Source: an uncultured Draconibacterium sp. (GTDB lineage: Bacteria > Bacteroidota > Bacteroidia > Bacteroidales > Prolixibacteraceae). Taken from it: a stretch of DNA of 64,000 nucleotides. Under the pieces are notes generated by a model. That model was given only the letters and a program-made list of their open reading frames with translations. It had not been told where the DNA came from and did not search any database. The DNA lies in NCBI RefSeq assembly GCF_913063105.1, contig NZ_CAJXYQ010000005.1, positions 248,001 through 312,000 on the forward strand. Reading direction: 5' to 3'. Below are positions 62,382-64,000 of the stretch, one piece after another (position 1 is the first letter of the stretch; every line of letters starts with the position of its first letter). Made by a program: the position numbers and the translations under genes.

Positions 62382-64000
62382 ATGAAAAAAAATTATGAAC
62401 TGCTGCAGCTGTTACTAATTGGCTGCAAGAAAAAAATGATTTTTATGCGCAATACCTTGTTAATACTTCTCCTAAGCGCGTTTCACGTGGTAGCTTCAGT
62501 TAGCTACTCGCAATCAACTAAGCTAACCTTAAATCTTGAAAATACCTCCATAAAAGAGGTTATGAATGAGATTGAAAGAATGAGCGAATTTTACTTCTTG
62601 TACAACAGCGAACTTATTGATGTTGAAAGGAAGGTAGATGTTAATATTGAAGACGAGAATATAGAAAAAATTATGTCTCTTCTGTTTGAAAACGATGTGG
62701 ATGTAATGTTTAAAGACCGTCACATTATTATCTCACCAAAATCAGAAGTTCAACAATCGACGGTATCAGGAACCGTTATTGATGACTCGGGAGTTCCACT
62801 ACCTGGTGTTACAGTTGTTGTGAAAGGAACAACGCAAGGTACAGTTACCGACTCAGATGGTAACTATGCATTACCAAATGTTTCGGGCAATTCAATATTG
62901 GTATTTTCTTTTGTTGGAATGGAAACGCAAGAAATTCCCGTAGCAGGAAGCTCTAAAATTAATGTTACCATGTTGGTCGATGCTATCGGAATTGAAGAAG
63001 TAGTAGCGGTCGGTTATGGAACCATGAAGAAGGTAAACCTCACTGGTTCAGTAGAGTCTGTTGATGGAACTAAAATAGCCAGACAACCTGTAGCGCAAGC
63101 GTCTCAGGCTCTTGTTGGTTTATCTCCTGGATTAACAGCGATTCAGTCAAGTGGTCAGCCGGGTGAAGACAATGCGACACTACGTATTAGAGGCTTAGGA
63201 TCAATTGGTGCATCAAACGATCCATTAATTCTTATTGATGGTGTTGAAGGAGATTTAAACATGATCGATCCTAACAATATTGAAGATATGTCAGTATTAA
63301 AAGATGCTGCTTCGGCAGCAATCTACGGATCAAGAGCATCAAATGGAGTAATATTAATTACAACCAAAAGAGCAAATGCCAACGAAATGTCGGTTTCCTA
63401 TAAAAACTACGTTGGGTGGCAAAAGGCAACTGAACTTCCTCAATTTGCGGGTGCACTCGATTTTCTAAAATATTCAGGTGAAGATCAAGCCACAATCGAT
63501 GCATATGCTCAGGGAATGAAATCTGATCCGGATTTATATCCAGACACTGACTGGGTTGACTTGTTATTCTCCGAAAGCGGATTCCAACAATATCATAACC
63601 TTACTGTAAACGGAGGTACTGAAAAAGTAAAAGTCCTAGCATCTATTTCTTATACCGATCAAGGTGCCAATATCGTAAACTATGGCTTAACAAGGTATAA
63701 CGGACGCTTTAATACTGATATGAAATTTTCTGAAAAGTTTGATGTAAATTTCGATCTTAACTTCAGTAAATCGTTAACAAAATCACCTCACGGGACTTTA
63801 GAAGCTATTACACATCATGCATTTTCTATGCCGCCAAACTACCCTGCCATCCATTCCGATGGATCATGGGGGTCAGGATTTGGGGGAGGAAACCCGGTAG
63901 CTTACGCACATGAAGGAGGTTATCGAAACACCCATTCTAATTATTTCAGAGGAATACTAAAAGCCAATTTGTCTCCAATCGATGGTTTAAAATTTACGGT
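62382..64000 (+). CDS. SusC/RagA TonB-dependent receptor, 3'-truncated by the window
   Basis: About 539 codons are visible from the ATG at 62382; the frame stays open to the window edge. A signal region (MRNTLLILLLSAFHVVASVSYS) is followed by an STN domain (about 55-110; IKEVMNEIERMSEFYFLYN). The carboxypeptidase-regulatory-like domain is about 125-200 (VSGTVIDDSGVPLPGVTVVV). The plug has IEEVVAVGYGTMKKVNLTGSV, DPLILIDGVEG and VLKDAASAAIYGSRASNGVI. It is a paralog of the receptor at 19510. Its SusD partner is expected just outside the window. Confidence 0.96.
   Translation, partial: MKKNYELLQLLLIGCKKKMIFMRNTLLILLLSAFHVVASVSYSQSTKLTLNLENTSIKEVMNEIERMSEFYFLYNSELIDVERKVDVNIEDENIEKIMSLLFENDVDVMFKDRHIIISPKSEVQQSTVSGTVIDDSGVPLPGVTVVVKGTTQGTVTDSDGNYALPNVSGNSILVFSFVGMETQEIPVAGSSKINVTMLVDAIGIEEVVAVGYGTMKKVNLTGSVESVDGTKIARQPVAQASQALVGLSPGLTAIQSSGQPGEDNATLRIRGLGSIGASNDPLILIDGVEGDLNMIDPNNIEDMSVLKDAASAAIYGSRASNGVILITTKRANANEMSVSYKNYVGWQKATELPQFAGALDFLKYSGEDQATIDAYAQGMKSDPDLYPDTDWVDLLFSESGFQQYHNLTVNGGTEKVKVLASISYTDQGANIVNYGLTRYNGRFNTDMKFSEKFDVNFDLNFSKSLTKSPHGTLEAITHHAFSMPPNYPAIHSDGSWGSGFGGGNPVAYAHEGGYRNTHSNYFRGILKANLSPIDGLKFT

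Overview
The window comes from a Bacteroidota genome, most likely an environmental or marine Bacteroidia of the Marinilabiliales/Prolixibacteraceae kind; that lineage is an inference from gene style. The support is two SusC/SusD-type systems each preceded by an ECF sigma factor and a FecR anti-sigma factor, a type IX secretion (T9SS) C-terminal signal, TAnnTTTG-type -7 promoter elements, AT-rich intergenic DNA and a Bacteroidetes-type mobilizable element. The first 3.5 kb (the 3' part of an outer-membrane protein gene, then dnaK with a strong terminator) is core chromosome and looks richer in G+C than the rest.

From about 3.5 to 9.9 kb lies a small mobilizable element: a zinc-ribbon/double-HTH protein, a tyrosine integrase broken by a one-base frameshift, a membrane protein, an excisionase-like HTH protein, a winged-helix-like protein plus a DnaC-like ATPase, a candidate oriT, MobC, a MobP-type relaxase and a coiled-coil membrane protein. 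It has no conjugation machinery, so transfer would need a helper. Its ends are not proven.

From 10.5 to 17.1 kb three minus-strand genes encode an exported protein with an FMN-binding-like motif and two paralogous right-handed beta-helix glycosidase-like proteins. One of these carries three golvesin-like repeats and a T9SS sorting domain. Divergent from them, at 17.5-25.5 kb, are ECF sigma, FecR anti-sigma, SusC, SusD and a surface lipoprotein, closed by a long two-tier hairpin. A 1.6-kb gene-free stretch follows. It then opens a run of 23 plus-strand genes (27.1-60.3 kb), nearly all predicted to be exported or lipid-anchored. A second sigma / anti-sigma / SusC set (60.6 kb to the window end) comes after, with its SusC cut off by the window.

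The 23-gene run mixes ordinary glycan enzymes (GH29, GH97, GH30-like, GH42-like, GH71-like, a DUF5060 TIM barrel, a clan-D-like barrel, CE7, a SASA esterase, an SGNH hydrolase) with redox and elimination enzymes. These are a Tat-exported Gfo/Idh/MocA oxidoreductase, four DUF1080 (3-keto-disaccharide hydrolase) proteins, a Tat-exported enolase-superfamily protein, an exported FAD oxidoreductase, ThuA and a RraA-like protein with a signal peptide. MFS and CstA transporters are embedded in it. I infer a periplasmic 3-keto-glycoside cleavage route working beside hydrolases and esterases on an acetylated, fucose-containing, apparently unsulfated glycan.

The most striking non-coding signal is a pair of promoter-like motifs. 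Each motif lies between a sigma gene and its anti-sigma gene, and one copy of each lies in the 1.6-kb leader of the enzyme run. All four share a TGT-N16-GTA core. This suggests that both sigma factors converge on the enzyme operon.
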